From: JAXLWB01 sp046328715
GTDB taxonomy: Bacteria > Chloroflexota > Anaerolineae > Caldilineales > Caldilineaceae
DNA: 58,919 bases
Assembly (NCBI GenBank): GCA_046328715.1
Contig: JAXLWB010000063.1
Coordinates: forward strand, 1-58,919
Reading direction: 5' to 3'
Shown here: positions 33,858-41,946 of the stretch, in pieces
How the letters are laid out: each line of letters starts with the position of its first letter
How positions within the stretch are numbered: position 1 is the first letter of the stretch
The notes under the pieces: model-generated
The model's input: the letters and a program-made list of their open reading frames with translations, nothing else
What the model was told of the DNA's origin: nothing
Databases searched by the model: none
Translations under genes and position numbers: made by a program

Positions 33858-36203
33858 TTAATGATTATGCTTTTTCGCAAGCAACCCTTCGTAAAGTGCA
33901 GATGTTTCGTTTGCCATACGCTCGGCGCTAAATTCACGTTGAAAACGAGTACGTCCCTCGTTGATCCAGCGAGTGGTCAATTGGGGCTGCGTCAGCGCTT
34001 CGGTAATGGCATTGACCAGTGCTTCACTGCTCCGTGGCTCGACCAGACGACCATTGTAGCCATCGGTAATCGCTTCTTCTGTACCGCAAACCTTTGTCCC
34101 TACGATGGGTGTACCGCTGGCCATGGCCTCAAGCACAACTAGGGGTAAGCCTTCAAAGAGCGAGGGCAGAACAAAGAGATCCGCAGCTGCCATCAAGCGT
34201 GGCACATCCGCTCGCCGACCTGCCAAGGTCAACCGCGGTGGGGTAAGGTCATTGTGGTGCATTTGCCGACGCAATACCCGATCCAAAGGACCTTCGCCAA
34301 CCCAAACAAAGTGAGCGTTTGGCACTTGGGCAGCGATTTCGGGGATGGCTTCAAGCAGATAAGGATAGCCCTTTTGTTCTGTCATGCGGGCCACGGTTAA
34401 CACCAGTTGGCCGTCGTTTGGTATGTCGAACTCGGCGCGGACGCCCTGACGATCCCGGTCGATCTGTTCTGGCTGGATGCCGTTGCGCACGACTGTTAGC
34501 TGCTCTTTCGCAATGCCTGCTTGCAGGAAGCTGTTGGCTGCACTTTCCGAAACACAGATCATCTGGTCGACGAAGGTGAGGAGCTCTTTGTACTCTGCAC
34601 GTTGTTTTGGGTCAGTCAGCAAGTAGGGCAGATGTTCGGTGCGCACGATGGCAAGTGGCAATCCACAATTGTGGGCGGCACGAATGCCCTCGTGGCCTTC
34701 CCAGCCAATGCCAGCATGACAGTGGAAAACACGCACGTTCAAGCTGCGTAATTGCTGGCGTAATGTCTTGGCAGCCTCGAAGTCACCCTGTACCAGCAAC
34801 GGTAACACAGTACAGCCCAACTCCCGGGCTCGTTGTAAAAAAGGTTCGCCTTTTTCGCCGGGTGGACAAACAAAGAGTACCTGATAGCGGCTGAGTAGTT
34901 GACCTGCCAGCGTCAGCATGTGTTCACCCATTCCAGATGGGTCCACGCTATCGGTAAAAAGGCAGATGGTGCTTTTGCTCTCGCTCAACATACGTTCTTG
35001 TTCTCTCTGGCTGGCGCGCAGATCATAAGCAGTTTTATCGGGTGTGAAATTGGCAAAGATCTGTTGCTGGCGTTTCAACTCTTCGGCATAGGGAGCGTAA
35101 AGTTCCCTGCTCCCACACTCTTGGGCATACCCCCACAATCCCGTCTGACAGTGGCGCTCATCATCCCAACCTGGGTAGTCGCAAATTGGGTAAAGACAGA
35201 TGCCTTCGATTGGCACGCCCAGGTTCATGGCTGTGCGCACTTCGTTGCTGATCTGTTTCAACCACCAAGGACGCAGTTCACCTTCAAGCCCGGTTTCGGC
35301 AATAAAGAGCGGACGACCGTAGCGGTTGTAGACCTCTAGCAAAATGTCGCTGAAAGGACGATAGAGGGGATGGTCGGGCTCCAGGAAAGGACCATTGTGT
35401 AACCACTGATTATGGTCGTAGTAGTTCACCCCTACAATGTCTAAGTATTTGTCTTGCCCACCCATCAAAGGCCAAAGCCGTCCCGAGATCATGTCCCATG
35501 CCTGATATTGAGCCAGACGATGTCCCTCTGCTTCCTGAGCATCTTCAGGCCGATTGGGATTGGCCACCACATTGATCACTGGATCGGGGTGGATAATCCG
35601 TGCCGTGGGGAAGACCTCACGAATGGCTTCAATTGCTTCGATTGCCGCCAGAACCAGTTGAACCTTGAGTTCATAGCTCCGTTCGTGTGCAAAAGGGTTC
35701 AAGTAACCGGCATCTCCAGCAGCCCAGGCAAAGTAGGAAATCTCGTTGACTGGAACTAGATAGGGAACCGTATCGGATTCGTCGGCGAGTAAGTTGACAA
35801 AAGCCGATGTGAAGGCGCGGAAGCGCTGGTTGAATTCCGGTTGAAAGATGTCTAAATCTTCGGGCCAGCCATAGTGAAAGAGATCCCAGATCACTTGCAT
35901 TTGGGTTTGGCGGGCGGCTCGTACCATCGGCAATACTGCTGAAAAATCGTAGCAGTAAGGGCTTGTTTCAACTTGGTGCCAGGAGACACCATCGCGCACA
36001 GTGGCGATGCCATGATCCAACAATCGTTGGTAATCGGCCTGGGCATGCTGTTGATGCTGGGTCGCATTCAACAGATCGAGCCGTTTGCCTGTGCGAAGTT
36101 GATGGGACGAACACTCGAACCCTCCCATAAAAAAGCTTTGAAATAGTGAATCCCTTGTCAAAAGAAGTCTCTCCAAATCTTGCGTTGCATCCCCGGTGAA
36201 CAC
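33858..36203 (-). CDS. Fusion of a GH1-like TIM barrel and a GT4 glycosyltransferase
   Basis: A 781-residue bifunctional-looking protein. Residues about 25-395 form a clan GH-A-type barrel: FFMGGFECSSHQL near the start, the acid/base pair Asn-Glu in VPVNEISYFAW (about 153-154) and the nucleophile in FIAETGLEGEL (about 304), with the Trp-rich end. Residues about 405-775 are a GT4 transferase: FTDSVDPSGMGEHMLTLA, AGIGWEGHEGIRAA, LTVARMTEQKGYPYLLEAI, and FEGLPLVVLEAMASGTPIV (E-x7-E). Such a hydrolase-like and transferase pairing may remodel then extend a glycan, or the barrel may act as a binding or phosphorylase-like domain. GTG at 36203 or TTG at 36161 (GGAGA upstream) may be the start. Confidence 0.88.
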   Translation of the reverse strand: MFTGDATQDLERLLLTRDSLFQSFFMGGFECSSHQLRTGKRLDLLNATQHQQHAQADYQRLLDHGIATVRDGVSWHQVETSPYCYDFSAVLPMVRAARQTQMQVIWDLFHYGWPEDLDIFQPEFNQRFRAFTSAFVNLLADESDTVPYLVPVNEISYFAWAAGDAGYLNPFAHERSYELKVQLVLAAIEAIEAIREVFPTARIIHPDPVINVVANPNRPEDAQEAEGHRLAQYQAWDMISGRLWPLMGGQDKYLDIVGVNYYDHNQWLHNGPFLEPDHPLYRPFSDILLEVYNRYGRPLFIAETGLEGELRPWWLKQISNEVRTAMNLGVPIEGICLYPICDYPGWDDERHCQTGLWGYAQECGSRELYAPYAEELKRQQQIFANFTPDKTAYDLRASQREQERMLSESKSTICLFTDSVDPSGMGEHMLTLAGQLLSRYQVLFVCPPGEKGEPFLQRARELGCTVLPLLVQGDFEAAKTLRQQLRSLNVRVFHCHAGIGWEGHEGIRAAHNCGLPLAIVRTEHLPYLLTDPKQRAEYKELLTFVDQMICVSESAANSFLQAGIAKEQLTVVRNGIQPEQIDRDRQGVRAEFDIPNDGQLVLTVARMTEQKGYPYLLEAIPEIAAQVPNAHFVWVGEGPLDRVLRRQMHHNDLTPPRLTLAGRRADVPRLMAAADLFVLPSLFEGLPLVVLEAMASGTPIVGTKVCGTEEAITDGYNGRLVEPRSSEALVNAITEALTQPQLTTRWINEGRTRFQREFSAERMANETSALYEGLLAKKHNH

Positions 36204-36301
36204 AGCAAGCTATCGAGCCCTCTTTAGTGATAAGGTGGGTTGATCGTACGCTTGCAGAATGTAGTCACGGTAGATATTCGTACTAATAGACACGCTCTTT
36301 A

Positions 36302-36352
36302 AACATTGCACAATCTGCCGTAGCACTTGAACCGTGGAGATTGTGCAATGTT
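36302..36352. repeat. Dispersed 51-base hairpin, AACATTGCACAATCT type (copy 1)
   Basis: AACATTGCACAATCT at one end and its inverse AGATTGTGCAATGTT at the other. A copy of identical length, in opposite orientation, is at 48131-48181. Confidence 0.8.
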
Positions 36353-36869
36353 GAAGCGTCATCTCTATAAGCAGCAGTTGCAATGAAAAGCAAAATTTCC
36401 CAGTCTACTTCCTTGCAGCAAAGCTTCGCTTTCCATTCAGAGTTATATAGTTGCTTCCGGGCAATTGATAGTGAGTTATGTTTGAGAAGACGGCTTTTAG
36501 AACGCAAAAAACTGTCGTTTCCAAAGCAACCGCACTATAGAATCCTAACAAGAGGGGGAAGACTGCTAGCTCTGAGCGAATCTGTAGGCCGACTGGTTAC
36601 TAGCTGTCTGCTCAAAGTAGAATCGTGGAGCAAATACGAGCGCTGGTTAACTCTTGCCTCATGTATTTTCTACAGCCTACCATGCTCAAGAGTCGTCCGT
36701 AACTTACTTGATACAGAATATAGATACAGAATCAGATATATATGACCAAACTCAAGGTCAACATGCCAATGGATGGCGCAAATCGAAGCAGGCGTCAGCT
36801 TATAAGAGGAAGAAACGAATACGAGCTCGGCTTTATAGCCTAAAAGGCTAACCTATGGCAACCCACGGG

Positions 36870-36980
36870 CAGCGCCTGGGATCGAGAAGATCCCCACACT
36901 CCTCAGTGCGCTGGTCCAGGTCTATCCTACACCACCTGACTGAGCACAAGGTCGAATGGTCAACTTGAGTAGTCAAGAGT
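36870..36980. other. Hairpin-dense segment, possible structured RNA
   Basis: Contains TGGGATC-GAGAA-GATCCCCA, nested CTCAGT...ACTGAG enclosing CAGGT...ACCTG, and CTTGA-GTAG-TCAAG. The pairing and local GC rise suggest a folded RNA on one strand. No riboswitch, tmRNA, SRP or RNase P core motif was recognised. Confidence 0.3.
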
Positions 36981-37015
36981 GAGTAACAAGTAAGGTAACA
37001 TCACTATGAAAATCC

Positions 37016-38080
37016 CTAGCTCGCGTTATTAGGCAACTGATGCAGGCGCTCGGCTGCATCACGCCCCAAGCTGGTAAGCGCCTTCTGCAGTTGCCCGCGG
37101 AGCGGAGGAAGACTTTCCTCTACCGCCAGACCCTGTTGAACTGTGTGATTCGCCGGGGCTGCATCTGGCAGCAGCCATTGATTGATGAAGCCTAGCAGTT
37201 CACTAGTCAGCCCTGGGGCCAGACCGTGAAGATAGGCCAAGATGATGGCAGGCAGAGACAAGATTTGCGTCGAGTCGCCGCGCCGTGTCGCCTCGACAAT
37301 TTGTTGCGCAGCACGTTCGGCAGCCATCGAAATCAAGGGTAGGCTCGCCCCCAATGAAAACCAGGTAAACTCCTCTTGTTGCTTGCCCTTAAAAAGCGCA
37401 TGGAGATGCGAGCCTGTGCGCATCAACCCAGGCACAATCGTCGTGACTTGGATGCCCTCTTGGGCCAGTTCAGCATGTAACCCTTCCGATAGACCCACCG
37501 CAGCGAATTTGGCGCTGGTATAGGGCAGCAGATGCGGAATGCTCACCTTGCCACCGATGGAGGTAATATTGACGATCCGCCCTTGTCTACGTGCCCTCAT
37601 CTGTGGCAGTACCGCCCAAATCGTGTAAAGCATGCCCCAGTACATTACATCCAGTGCTTGCTTAAAATCGGCAAGGGTTGTGTTTTCCAGCGGCCCCACA
37701 TCAATGATTCCTGCATTGTTTACCAGAATATCAACCTGTCCATAATGGAGCATCGCTTCCCGAACCAGATGATCGACCTGGCTCCGATCAGCAACGTCAC
37801 AGGGAATCGCCAATACGTCAGCGCCAGCCCTTTGGAGTTCCGCCTGTGCCCAGGCCAGTTCTTGTGCATCACGCGCACAGATCGCAAGGCGACATCCGGC
37901 TTGGGCAAATTCGTGGGCTAGCAGCAACCCCAGTCCTCGCGAAGCGCCTGTGATCAGCGCAATCTGTCCAGTGAGATCGGTTGATAAGGCACGACGCCGT
38001 TGTTTCCAAAGCCGAGTCGCCAAGAGCCCCACTCCTGCGGTTGCCAACAACGGTACGACTGCTTGGAGAGGCTTGCGCAT
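37016..38080 (-). CDS. SDR-family oxidoreductase with N-terminal membrane anchor
   Basis: About 354 residues. An N-terminal hydrophobic segment (VVPLLATAGVGLLATRLW) is followed by the classical SDR core: TGASRGLG, NNAG in DILVNNAGIID, Ser in NITSIGGKVSIPHLLPYTSAK with the catalytic YxxxK (about 193-197). The C-terminal extension (about 90 residues) has a further hydrophobic part. The ATG at 38080 has AGGA at a good distance; the ATG at 38113 has none. NADP(H) preference is likely (CARDAQE after strand 2). Substrate may be a lipid or membrane-bound carbonyl compound, by inference only. Downstream of the DUF892 gene on the same strand. Confidence 0.85.
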   Translation of the reverse strand: MRKPLQAVVPLLATAGVGLLATRLWKQRRRALSTDLTGQIALITGASRGLGLLLAHEFAQAGCRLAICARDAQELAWAQAELQRAGADVLAIPCDVADRSQVDHLVREAMLHYGQVDILVNNAGIIDVGPLENTTLADFKQALDVMYWGMLYTIWAVLPQMRARRQGRIVNITSIGGKVSIPHLLPYTSAKFAAVGLSEGLHAELAQEGIQVTTIVPGLMRTGSHLHALFKGKQQEEFTWFSLGASLPLISMAAERAAQQIVEATRRGDSTQILSLPAIILAYLHGLAPGLTSELLGFINQWLLPDAAPANHTVQQGLAVEESLPPLRGQLQKALTSLGRDAAERLHQLPNNAS

Positions 38081-38153
38081 GTTCCGTCTTCCTGCTTCTT
38101 TTACTTGATTCATAGCTTACTTAGATCTTGGTTGGTTACGAGGGAGGAATTCG

Positions 38154-38201
38154 ACACAAAAGAGGGAACGACGTGCATAACCATCGTTCCCCCTTTTGTG
38201 T
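38154..38201. terminator. 18-bp stem hairpin between DUF892 and SDR genes
   Basis: ACACAAAAGAGGGAACGA pairs with TCGTTCCCCCTTTTGTGT around a 12-base loop with one mismatch. On the minus strand it lies 149 bases past the DUF892 stop. A second small hairpin (GTTGCT-AGAAAAG-AGCAAC) follows at about 38200-38219. Confidence 0.6.
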
Positions 38202-38349
38202 TGCTAGAAAAGAAGCAACCGTGGCATAAATCGTAATCTGTAAATTGCTTCTCATGCATCGGAGAACAATTGCGCTCCTATTTACAAATCACTGCACGAT
38301 TTCTTCTCAAACTAACCTTGTTTGTTCCGTCTCGTGCTGGGCGCAATCG

Positions 38350-38853
38350 TTAGATTGCACGTTGGTTGATACCGCTGCTAAACATTCCGCCTTGGGCAAG
38401 CGAGGTGAGCTTCTTGTCGGCTGCGCCTTCTTCGTCCAGGGTTGCCTGAAGCAGGCTTTTGGCATTGCTGTAGCCCAGTTCATCAGCAAAGGTGCGCACT
38501 GAGCCATAGCCAGCCATTTCGTAGTGCTCAACCCGCTGCGCGGCTGCAATCAGCGCTGCATCGCGCACGGTGGGATCGGCTTGCGCGTTGATAATGTTTT
38601 CGCCTTCCTTGATCAATCCTTGCATGGCTTGGCAGGTCTCGCCCTGGGGTACGACGCCCAGACCAGAGAAGATCTGTTCCAAGCGTTGCTTTTGGTTGCG
38701 GGTCTCACCGAGGTGATCCTGGAACGCCTTTTGCAAATCTGAAGACGATGCGGCTTGTGCCATTTTCGGCAAGGCACTAATCAGTTGATCTTCGGCGCTG
38801 TAGAGGTCGCGAAGCTGGTCGATGTAAAGATCCTTCATTGTATTGAGTTTCAT
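38350..38853 (-). CDS. Ferritin-like DUF892 (YciE/YciF) protein
   Basis: A 167-residue helical protein: MKLNTMKDLYIDQLRDLYSAEDQLISALP begins the family, followed by EHYEMAGYGSVRTFA (about 112-126) with metal-ligand-like Glu-His, and GETRNQKQRLEQIF. YciF has a ferritin-like four-helix fold with a di-metal site and is induced by osmotic or general stress. AAGGAG lies six bases before the ATG at 38853; the longer frame to 39003 is not credible. An inverted repeat 50-70 bases upstream (38904-38925) could be its operator. Confidence 0.93.
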   Translation of the reverse strand: MKLNTMKDLYIDQLRDLYSAEDQLISALPKMAQAASSSDLQKAFQDHLGETRNQKQRLEQIFSGLGVVPQGETCQAMQGLIKEGENIINAQADPTVRDAALIAAAQRVEHYEMAGYGSVRTFADELGYSNAKSLLQATLDEEGAADKKLTSLAQGGMFSSGINQRAI

Positions 38854-38903
38854 TCTTTTCTCCTTGGAATTAGGCGAGTGGCATAGTCTAAAGTGTGGTT
38901 GCT

Positions 38904-38925
38904 TTGGAAACGACCGTTTCCAAAC
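38904..38925. promoter_or_regulatory. Perfect 10-bp inverted repeat, candidate operator
   Basis: TTTGGAAACG-AC-CGTTTCCAAA, 51-72 bases upstream of the DUF892 start. Symmetry and place suggest a dimeric regulator site. Half of it, extended as GTCGTTTCCAAAGCAACC, recurs at 36514-36536. Confidence 0.45.
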
Positions 38926-39024
38926 AGAGCTCACGATAGAGTGAGAAGAGCCATTGATACTTAGATTGTTGAGAGAAATCTTCACGAATTCAATTTCGCT
39001 CATTTATAGAAATTGGGAGAGTCG

Positions 39025-39105
39025 AAGACCTGGCAAGTCTACCTTAAGCATCATTTTTTTTACGTACAAACACTCAATTTCTCTTGACAAAACCTGCCAG
39101 GTCTT
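39025..39105. repeat. AGACCTGGCA palindrome
   Basis: Arms AAGACCTGGCA (39025-39035) and TGCCAGGTCTT (39095-39105) are exact inverse copies around a 59-base spacer. Confidence 0.65.
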
Positions 39106-39566
39106 TGCATGTCTTTCTAACATGAGCCTTCAATTCATGAAGACTTCTCCTCTTACTCAGCTACCTCTCGAAATATCAATACTCTAAATTTACAATTTAA
39201 GTGTTAGCCACCAATCGGTGGTTAGCCTCTCTTCCACGAGCCATTTCTCATAGAATGAAGCTATACCAAAGAAATTACACGTTCTAATCACGAAACATTC
39301 ACTTTAGAAGTTCGTGCGACCCCAGTGTAGCAAAGGCAGAAAATAAGTGGAGTCCTGTGGCACAGGTTTTAGGTACAAAGTCAGATACAGAGGAAGCCGA
39401 GGAGAATCTACTCAAGCAAAAGCTGTTGGGCTTTGTATCCACTTCTGTATCTTTGAGACATAGGACATCACTCCTTTGCCCTTTTGTTCTTATGGTTACC
39501 TTGTGGTCGAAAGGAAAACTATTAAAATCCAATCCTTTTTAGCCCATTTGTAGAGGAGAAAATCAA

Positions 39567-40391
39567 ATGAAGATAGTAAGCGTGAGAACTTTCACAACCG
39601 CCTTGAGTGCTCTGTTGCTGGTTGCATTGCTGGCGATTCAATGGGTGCCTGCATGGTATAATCCATCGCGTGCCTTTGCTCAACAAGATTCCAGTGACCA
39701 AAGCTCGACAAAGCGCTCAGTGTCGGTCACCGGCAGCGCCCAGGTGCGGGTCCAACTCGACTTGGCCATTGTACGGGTAGGGGTTCAGACCAGCGGAAGC
39801 GAGGCGGCGGCAGCGCTCGACAGCAATAGCGAACAGATGCAGGCGCTGCTCGATGCGCTACAGAAAGCCGGCGTCGCTGAGGATGATATTCAGACACAGA
39901 CCATCCAGTTGCAGCCGCAATATGCCAATGCCCCTCAAGAGTTTCCTTCCCAACCGCAACCGGTCGAGCCGGCACAGTCAGGGACGCTGAGTGATACCAG
40001 AAGCAGTGGACCGGAAATTACCGGCTATATCGCCATCAACACGGTCGAGGTACGCACCAGCGATCTTGCGAACCTCGGCAGCTTGCTGGATGAGATCGTG
40101 GCGGCTGGTGGCAACCAAATTGCTGGCATCCGGTTCGACATCAGCAATGCGAATGATGAGTTGACCAAAGCGCGCGATGCCGCCTGGCAGGATGCACGTC
40201 AGAAGGCAGAACAGTTGGCCAAGTTGTCTGGCGGTGAGTTGGGTGATGTGCTGACCATCAGTGAGTTTAGCCGCGGACCTGTTCCCCTAGCCGAGACTTC
40301 TCTCGCCGCCCGCGATACCACTGCAGTGCCAGTCCAGCCGGGAACACAGGATGTAGGTGTTGACCTACAGGTTACCTGGCAACTTCAATAG
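39567..40391 (+). CDS. SIMPL domain (DUF541) exported protein
   Basis: A 274-residue protein with a signal peptide (about 1-39, hydrophobic ALSALLLVALLAIQWV, cleavage near AFAQQ). The SIMPL core is visible as KRSVSVTGSAQVRVQLDLAIV, then LQKAGVAEDDIQTQTIQLQP (about 92-111), GYIAINTVEVRTSDLANLG, and ARDAAWQDARQKAEQLAKLSG. A Pro/Gln/Ser-rich insert (about 118-146) separates the two halves. The family includes BP26 of Brucella and is linked to oxidative or envelope stress; function unclear. Confidence 0.9.
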   Translation: MKIVSVRTFTTALSALLLVALLAIQWVPAWYNPSRAFAQQDSSDQSSTKRSVSVTGSAQVRVQLDLAIVRVGVQTSGSEAAAALDSNSEQMQALLDALQKAGVAEDDIQTQTIQLQPQYANAPQEFPSQPQPVEPAQSGTLSDTRSSGPEITGYIAINTVEVRTSDLANLGSLLDEIVAAGGNQIAGIRFDISNANDELTKARDAAWQDARQKAEQLAKLSGGELGDVLTISEFSRGPVPLAETSLAARDTTAVPVQPGTQDVGVDLQVTWQLQ

Positions 40392-40395
40392 AATC

Positions 40396-40466
40396 GTGAC
40401 AAGATGACAGGGTGAAGGGATGAAAACACTGTCATCTTGTCATCTTGTCATCCCTTCATCTTCTCA
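40396..40466. repeat. Palindrome of GACAAGAT octamer type
   Basis: Left arm GTGACAAGATGACAG plus GGTGAAGGGATGA; right arm has CTGTCATC, TTGTCATC, TTGTCATC, CCTTCATC. Lies just after the SIMPL stop and ends 11 bases before nth. Confidence 0.8.
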
Positions 40467-40476
40467 AAATTTTTCT

Positions 40477-41142
40477 ATGAGCAAGCAACCCTTTGACATT
40501 GATCGTGTCTTCGAATTGCTGCCCCCAGCAGTGGCGCCTTATCCCAAGGCGGCGCTCTTTGAATTGGCAGAGGAGGGCTTCACCACTCCCTTTGAACAGT
40601 TGGTGGCCTGTATTCTTTCTATCCGCACCTTCGATGAGGTCTCGCTGCCCTGTGCACGTGCCTTGTTTGCTGTGGCGCGTACACCAAGCGAAATCGGACA
40701 GCTATCTTATGAACGGCTCGACCAACTGATCCGCCAAAGCACCTTTCATGAAGCCAAGGCGCGGCAGATCCTGGCAATTGCTCAGACCGTTCAAACCAAC
40801 TACGGCGGACAACTGCCCTGTGACTTTGATCTATTGATGAGTTTTAAAGGGGTAGGGGTGAAGTGTTCCAACTTGGTGTTGGGCATTGCTTGTCAACAGT
40901 CACGCATCAGTGTAGACATTCATGTACATCGGGTCACCAACCGCTGGGGCTATGTGAAGCAGAACACGCCCGAGCAGACTTTGGTTGCTCTAGAGGAAAA
41001 GCTCCCCACAAAGTACTGGGTAGAGATCAATCGGCTGCTCGTGCCCTTTGGTAAACACATCTGTACCGGTACCCGTCCCCGCTGCTCCACCTGCGTGCTG
41101 CTAGAGATGTGCCAGCAGGTGGGAGTGGAGAATTCGCGGTAG
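40477..41142 (+). CDS. nth: Endonuclease III (HhH-GPD DNA glycosylase/AP lyase)
   Basis: A 221-residue base-excision repair enzyme that removes oxidised pyrimidines and cleaves AP sites. The helix-hairpin-helix MSFKGVGVKCSNLVLG contains catalytic Lys129, and the essential Asp147 is in ISVDIHVHRVTNRWG. The 4Fe-4S loop is complete: Cys196-x6-Cys203-x2-Cys206-x5-Cys212 (ICTGTRPRCSTCVLLEMC). Sequence around the catalytic Lys differs from the usual GVGRKTA, so a divergent Nth subgroup. Start at ATG 40477 without a visible ribosome site. Confidence 0.93.
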   Translation: MSKQPFDIDRVFELLPPAVAPYPKAALFELAEEGFTTPFEQLVACILSIRTFDEVSLPCARALFAVARTPSEIGQLSYERLDQLIRQSTFHEAKARQILAIAQTVQTNYGGQLPCDFDLLMSFKGVGVKCSNLVLGIACQQSRISVDIHVHRVTNRWGYVKQNTPEQTLVALEEKLPTKYWVEINRLLVPFGKHICTGTRPRCSTCVLLEMCQQVGVENSR

Positions 41143-41239
41143 GGAGATGGGGGATTTCTTCACCAATAATGCGTACTCTAGTTGGCCATTCGACCGAGGG
41201 ACCCATTGGGGCGGCAGGGGTTAGCATAGTGCACCGGCT

Positions 41240-41797
41240 CTACCCCTGTAAGTCCACAACAGTGCTTTCCACTTTGTCGCGGTTCATGCGCCAGACGGTG
41301 AAGTTGAGAATCGAAGCAAAGGTGACCCAGGCTTGGTAAGGCACCAGCAGCCATCCTGCGCGGGCGTCGATGCGGTAGAAGCGAGTCAGCGTGGTCAAGA
41401 TTAGGCTCCAAAGCACCACCACCTCGGCAAAGGCCCAATCAAGACGGTGCAAGCCAAAAAAGAGCACCGACCAGAGCGCATTGAAGATAAGATGGACCCC
41501 ATACAAACGCAGAGCGCCTTCAACCTTGTGCTGCTGTTTTTCGTTTCTGATCCCCAGCCAAGGGAAGGTGGTCTCGCGCTTGCGCCAAACCAGCCAGGAG
41601 GCCATACCCATCATCAGATATAAGGCACTCCAGACCGGGCCAAAGAGCCAGCGGGGTGGATTCCAATCCGGCTTGCGCAATGCTTGATACCAGGTACCGA
41701 TTGCCGGTTGGGTGGCAACATTGCCAATCGCCGCTGCTACAAATGGAGCCAATAAAGCAAGTGCAAAGGTTCCCAAAGATTTCCAGTTTTTGTTCAT
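41240..41797 (-). CDS. TspO/MBR-family membrane protein
   Basis: A 185-residue protein with five transmembrane helices. Hallmarks: WYQALRKPDWNPPRWLFGPVW (about 36-56) and LIFNALWSVLFFGLHRLDWAF, AGWLLVPYQAWVTFASILN. These proteins bind tetrapyrroles or benzodiazepine-like ligands; in bacteria roles in porphyrin photo-oxidation or stress are proposed. AGGAGGA precedes the ATG. Two perfect 15-base units (41806-41835) lie just upstream of the ribosome site. Confidence 0.95.
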   Translation of the reverse strand: MNKNWKSLGTFALALLAPFVAAAIGNVATQPAIGTWYQALRKPDWNPPRWLFGPVWSALYLMMGMASWLVWRKRETTFPWLGIRNEKQQHKVEGALRLYGVHLIFNALWSVLFFGLHRLDWAFAEVVVLWSLILTTLTRFYRIDARAGWLLVPYQAWVTFASILNFTVWRMNRDKVESTVVDLQG

Positions 41798-41805
41798 AGT
41801 TCCTC

Positions 41806-41835
41806 CTGATGATGATATTGCTGATGATGATATTG
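41806..41835. repeat. Two perfect 15-base tandem units upstream of the TspO gene
   Basis: CTGATGATGATATTG occurs twice in a row directly upstream of the ribosome site, a potential spot for copy-number variation affecting expression. Confidence 0.8.
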
Positions 41836-41861
41836 CTGTTGTATATGTTGACTTTTAATAC

Positions 41862-41940
41862 TGTCATTTCGATTGTAGGGAGAAATCTTCGAGTGAAGCA
41901 GCAAGATTACTCCTCGAAACTGCCCTCGTCGAAATGACAT
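41862..41940. repeat. Palindrome of the GTCATTTCGA...AAATCTTC type
   Basis: TGTCATTTCGA at 41862 and its inverse TCGAAATGACA at the right end, with AAATCTTCGAG and AAGATTACTCCTCGA inside. A diverged relative of the GTCATTCTGAG family. Lies after the FNT channel stop. Confidence 0.72.
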
Positions 41941-41946
41941 ATTTAC

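Larger units (their letters stand above)
36204..37015. other. Gene-poor region of about 810 bases, with a hairpin-rich part
   Basis: No convincing gene. The left part holds a dispersed 51-base hairpin (36302-36352) and a shared GTTTCCAAAGCAACC segment (36514-36536). The right part (about 36850-36985) is richer in GC and has several nested inverted repeats, listed separately. A 120-codon open frame at 36383-36745 lacks coding character. Confidence 0.5.
38854..39566. other. Intergenic region of about 710 bases between divergent genes
   Basis: Contains the 38904-38925 inverted repeat, the AGACCTGGCA palindrome (39025-39105), and a small GTTAGCCACC-AATC-GGTGGTTAGCC hairpin (about 39201-39225). 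Otherwise no gene visible. Must contain promoters for both DUF892 and the SIMPL gene. Confidence 0.5.

Noticed and set aside
34899..35339. Long open frame antisense to the GH-GT fusion
   Set aside because: It is a shadow of the strongly supported fusion gene.
36383..36745. Open frame of 120 codons on the plus strand
   Set aside because: No ribosome site, no recognisable motif, composition unlike neighbours, and the middle contains a dispersed repeat (KLSFPKQPHY also appears by translation of the copy at 38.9 kb).
36840..36990. tmRNA, SRP RNA or riboswitch
   Set aside because: No tag frame, TTCGACGGG, GGAAGCAGC or other core motifs were found.
39299..39542. Overlapping open frames on both strands before the SIMPL gene
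   Set aside because: No ribosome site or protein-like composition; considered promoter region.
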